This document shows positions 61,079 to 64,000 of a stretch of DNA of 64,000 nt, piece after piece. Position 1 is the stretch's first letter. Each line of letters opens with the position of its first letter. Location: NCBI GenBank assembly GCA_035578905.1, contig JAQJVL010000259.1:310001-374000 (forward strand), written 5' to 3'. Both the position numbers and the translations under genes were made by a program. Source of the DNA: Stictocephala bisonia. Its lineage: Eukaryota; Arthropoda; Insecta; Hemiptera; Membracidae. Under the pieces are notes generated by a model. It was not told the origin of the DNA and ran no database searches. It saw only the letters and a list, made by a program, of their open reading frames with translations.

Positions 61079-61225
61079 TTCAATCAATGTTGAACAGTTT
61101 TTTACGTTGTCTTAGCAGGGAAGTAAGGCGGTAAACATATACGATATGTTTTTCAAGATTCATGTTTGAATCGTCTAACAACTTGAATCGTCTAACATAA
61201 TATGTCTAACAACTTATATTTTTAT

Positions 61226-61255
61226 TCATAAAAAAAAAAAAAAAATAATAATAAA
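61226..61255. repeat. A-rich simple repeat
   Basis: A16 followed by AATAATAATA. Confidence 0.9.
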
Positions 61256-61679
61256 AATGATTTTATACGGTGGAATGCCATTGCAAAGGGCATTGATACG
61301 AAAATGTTGTTGCTGGAAACCTAAGGCTGACTTAATTTTTTAAGGTTTCATTATTTCATACCTTTTAATACTAAACTACAAATAATTGGAGACCACATGT
61401 TAACAGGAAAATCTTAGTAACAATTTGAGGTAAAACAAAAAAGAATTATTAAACTTATTAGTAACAGTGTTAAGTATTAACTATTTAAAGTTAATATTAA
61501 CTTATTAGTAAGTTGTGGACAGGTAGACCACGTCCACAACGCGCATTGCTTAGTTGTTAGGATCTTGTAGAGCCGTTAGCGGTCAATCAAATGTATTCAT
61601 TGTCGATAACACCTCGCCTAGAATTTTCTGTACAGAGCGCGTTCAAACGGTTGGTAAGTGTTGTGATATGTCGCAACCG

Positions 61680-62302
61680 ATCCAAGACACACGGAAGGCC
61701 AAGACACACGGAAGGCCAAGACACACGGAAGGCCAAGACATACGGAAGGCTAAGACACACGGGAGGCCAAGACACACGGAAGACCAAGACACACGGAAAG
61801 CCAAGACACACGGAAGGCCAAGACACACAGGAGGCCAAGACACACGGAAGACCAAGACACATAGAAGGCAAAGACACACGGAAGGCCAAGACACACGGAA
61901 GACCAAGAAACACGGGAGGCCAAGACACACGGAAGACCAAGACACACGGAAGGCCAAGACACACGGAAGGCCAAGACACACGGAAGGCCAAGACACACGG
62001 AAGGCCAAGACACACGGAAGGCCAAGACATACGGAAGACCAAGACACACGGGAAGCCAAGCCACAAGGAAGACCAAGACACACGGAAGGCCATGTCACAC
62101 GGAAGGCCAAGACACACAGGAGGCCAAGACACACAGAAGACCAAGACACATAGAAGGCAAAGACACACGGAAGGCCAAGACACACGGAAGACCAAGAAAC
62201 ACGGGAGGCCAAGACACACGGAAGACCAAGACACACGGAAGGCCAAGACACACGGAAGGCCAAGACACACGGAAGGCCAAGACACACGGAAGGCCAAGAC
62301 AA
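61680..62302. repeat. 17-bp minisatellite with duplicated 17-monomer block
   Basis: About 36 units of GACACACGGAAGGCCAA with variants (AAGACC, GGAGGCC, ATAGAAGGCAA, AAACACGGG). The rare ATAGAAGGCAAAG unit occurs at 61861 and again 289 bp later, embedded in the same order of variants. So a block of 17 monomers has been duplicated. The 17-mer has no stop in most frames, so both strands show long frames (up to 255 and 252 residues). These are not genes. Confidence 0.95.
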
Positions 62303-63604
62303 AATTGTTTAATATATCATATAAGTTTAGAATTTTGTGCTTCATTCATCAACGTTAAAACCATTTATGGTTAGTATATTATATATTTAGATTTCTTTAC
62401 AAGCAATATGTTAGCCATTTTATTAAAATAAATAATTTCGTACATTTAACAGTCATTCTTGTATTTGATGCCGTTACATTATACTTAAAAACCATTGTTG
62501 TAAACATATTTTTTACTAAAGTGGTAAGTGGATTTATAAAGATATTTATTTTTAAAGCTTTTTTGTAGTTGGATAACTGCTTAGAATCGTGTTATAGTTA
62601 TCATTAGCTAAACTGCTGTCTGTAGAAATGTTTTTTGTAGCTAGTTTTGTGTAGCTAGTGTGAACAACTTGTCATAACGACCTTAAGGTACTTGAAAGTA
62701 GACTTCAGAAAGTCTCTGTTTAATATGAATTAGTGTAGTTTTGATGAGTAAAGTGATAAACGTATATAACTGCTTATTTAAAACCTCATAGCAAAGGAAA
62801 CGTGATAGAATTGAATGTTAGTTTGAAAATGATCATGACATCTGTTACAAAATAAATAAAATGGTTACATTTGGATCTAAACACACTAAGAACATTATTT
62901 AAATTATTAAAAAATATGTCAATGAGGAATTACTAATAACGTTTCGTTTCAGGCTATTTGTTTTATAAAACGGTCCTAAATTAAACACGTAATTATAAAA
63001 TGAAATTCAAAGTTTTCTTATAATTAACTTTTTACAAGATTGAATATCAAATCTGTGATTGATTCTATTTTTTTAACAGTGTCAGTACCACTATTGACCA
63101 TTTCAGGAGCTCCTACCTCACACACAGCTTAAATACCTACACAATATTTTTAATCAGCTGAATATTTTTATTTGGTCATTTCAATCTGTAATGATTAATC
63201 ATATTTCCGCATTCATTTTGTGAAAATAGTTATTTGTAATCGATAAATGTTGACAGATAAAATAAGACCACATTAATTACTGTTCATATATATAATATAT
63301 TTCAATGAACTGTCACACATAAAAAGATTATCGATGTATTCTGGTTAATTTAAGAAATGTTAATCAAATATAAATTCAGTTCATATTTTCCAAATGGATA
63401 GAAGAGGTATAATGTTTTGTCAAAAATAGTCGGGCGTACTTTCATGGGAGGGTAGGTGGGTCAACTATCGTCTGTAACACCTCCTGATTTGGCCTCTGTC
63501 ATAATCGCAAAAAATTTAAATTTTTTGACTAAACAGCCTTAAAACCATTTGCAGAACTGAGTTCTCACTAACACATATAACAGCTGTGGTTTATAATGTA
63601 TTTG
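62303..63604. other. AT-rich non-coding DNA
   Basis: At about 63431-63475 a lone GGGCGTACTTTCATGGGAGG, GTAGGTGGGTCAAC resembles one minisatellite core in the orientation opposite to the array that follows. Nothing else. Confidence 0.5.
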
Positions 63605-63845
63605 CTGGCATACATACACGTACATTGGCACTGACCCACCTGCCCACCCATACACATACATTGGAACTGATCCACCCGCCCACCCATACACGTACATTGG
63701 CACTGATCCACCCGCCCACCCATACACGTACATTGGCACTGACCCACCCATACACGTACATTGGCACTGACCCACCCGCCCACCCATACACGTAAATTGG
63801 CACTGACCCACCCGCCCACCCATACACGTACATTGGCACTGAGGT
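63605..63845. repeat. 36-bp minisatellite, about 6.5 copies
   Basis: Units: CACGTACATTGGCACTGACC, CACCCGCCCACCCATA. One unit lacks the CCGCCCACC piece. Very close to the 53.3-kb array in period and text, and in the same orientation. Open frames on both strands are artefacts. Confidence 0.95.
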
Positions 63846-63902
63846 GGTTGGACATATAGGAATTAAACATATTTTTAAAATTAGTGTTGTATAATTAATG
63901 CA

Positions 63903-63958
63903 ATAATATGGTCGATAAACGAGTGTAGTCATTGTTACTAAGTAAGGTTGACTGCTCA
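63903..63958 (-). mobile_element. SINE tail fragment
   Basis: GATAAACGAGTGTAGTCATT, GTTACTAAGTAAGGTTGACT. A short stretch of the shared tail close to the window end. Confidence 0.65.
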
Positions 63959-64000
63959 ATTAATTGAACAAGCCATGTATCAATAACAATACGTACAACG

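Noticed and set aside
61554..62358. Frames of 199-255 residues on both strands (HTEGQDTRKAK / SWPSVCLGLPC)
   Set aside because: A 17-bp repeat without stops gives the same peptide in all three frames. There is no domain outside the repeat.

Overview
The window looks like intergenic or intronic DNA from an arthropod nuclear genome. It is AT-rich and has no operons or long open frames. It carries interstitial (TTAGG)n telomere-type repeats, pol III SINEs, non-LTR retrotransposon 3' ends with short tandem tails, hAT- and pogo-type MITEs, and many minisatellites. TTAGG points to arthropods. I cannot fix the lineage from sequence alone; a chelicerate such as a horseshoe crab, a crustacean or a hemipteran would all fit. 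I find no convincing host protein-coding gene, tRNA gene, rRNA or CRISPR. The longest open frames all lie in tandem arrays and are by-products of periodicity.

Layout: 0-6.4 kb holds a TTAGG tract, a 128-bp array and a 136-bp array in otherwise featureless DNA. 6.4-24.8 kb holds a hAT MITE, several copies of one SINE superfamily, three further dispersed repeat families (here called C, E and F), a ~38-bp array and a slightly GC-richer block at 20.9-23.1 kb. 24.8-34.6 kb holds two G-rich minisatellites, a full-length SINE, a foldback element with a nested pogo-like MITE, LINE 3' fragments and a perfect 149-bp inverted repeat. 38.1-39.4 kb is a 33-bp array with higher-order structure. 40.6-42.1 kb is a decayed LINE RNase H region followed by a foldback interrupted by a MITE. 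43.6-48.5 kb holds a 42-bp and a 133-bp array. 49.4-56.1 kb holds a second hAT MITE, a 40-bp array of hairpins, and a 107-bp array interrupted by a 36-bp array. 58.4-60.2 kb holds nested SINEs, followed by another tRNA-type SINE at 60.9 kb, a 17-bp array at 61.7 kb and a 36-bp array at 63.6 kb. Tandem arrays make up roughly a fifth of the window.

Three signals deserve most attention. (1) The abundant SINE has a 5' head that resembles the Alu domain of SRP (7SL) RNA, while another SINE with an ordinary tRNA head shares its 3' tail. (2) A 40-bp array at 50.5 kb carries a stem-loop in every unit, with two compensatory double changes. (3) Five separate minisatellites, in both orientations, share a core that joins an ACGTGTAT-like motif to a GGGTGGG run. 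All repeat comparisons were made by eye, so boundaries are approximate unless target-site duplications are given.
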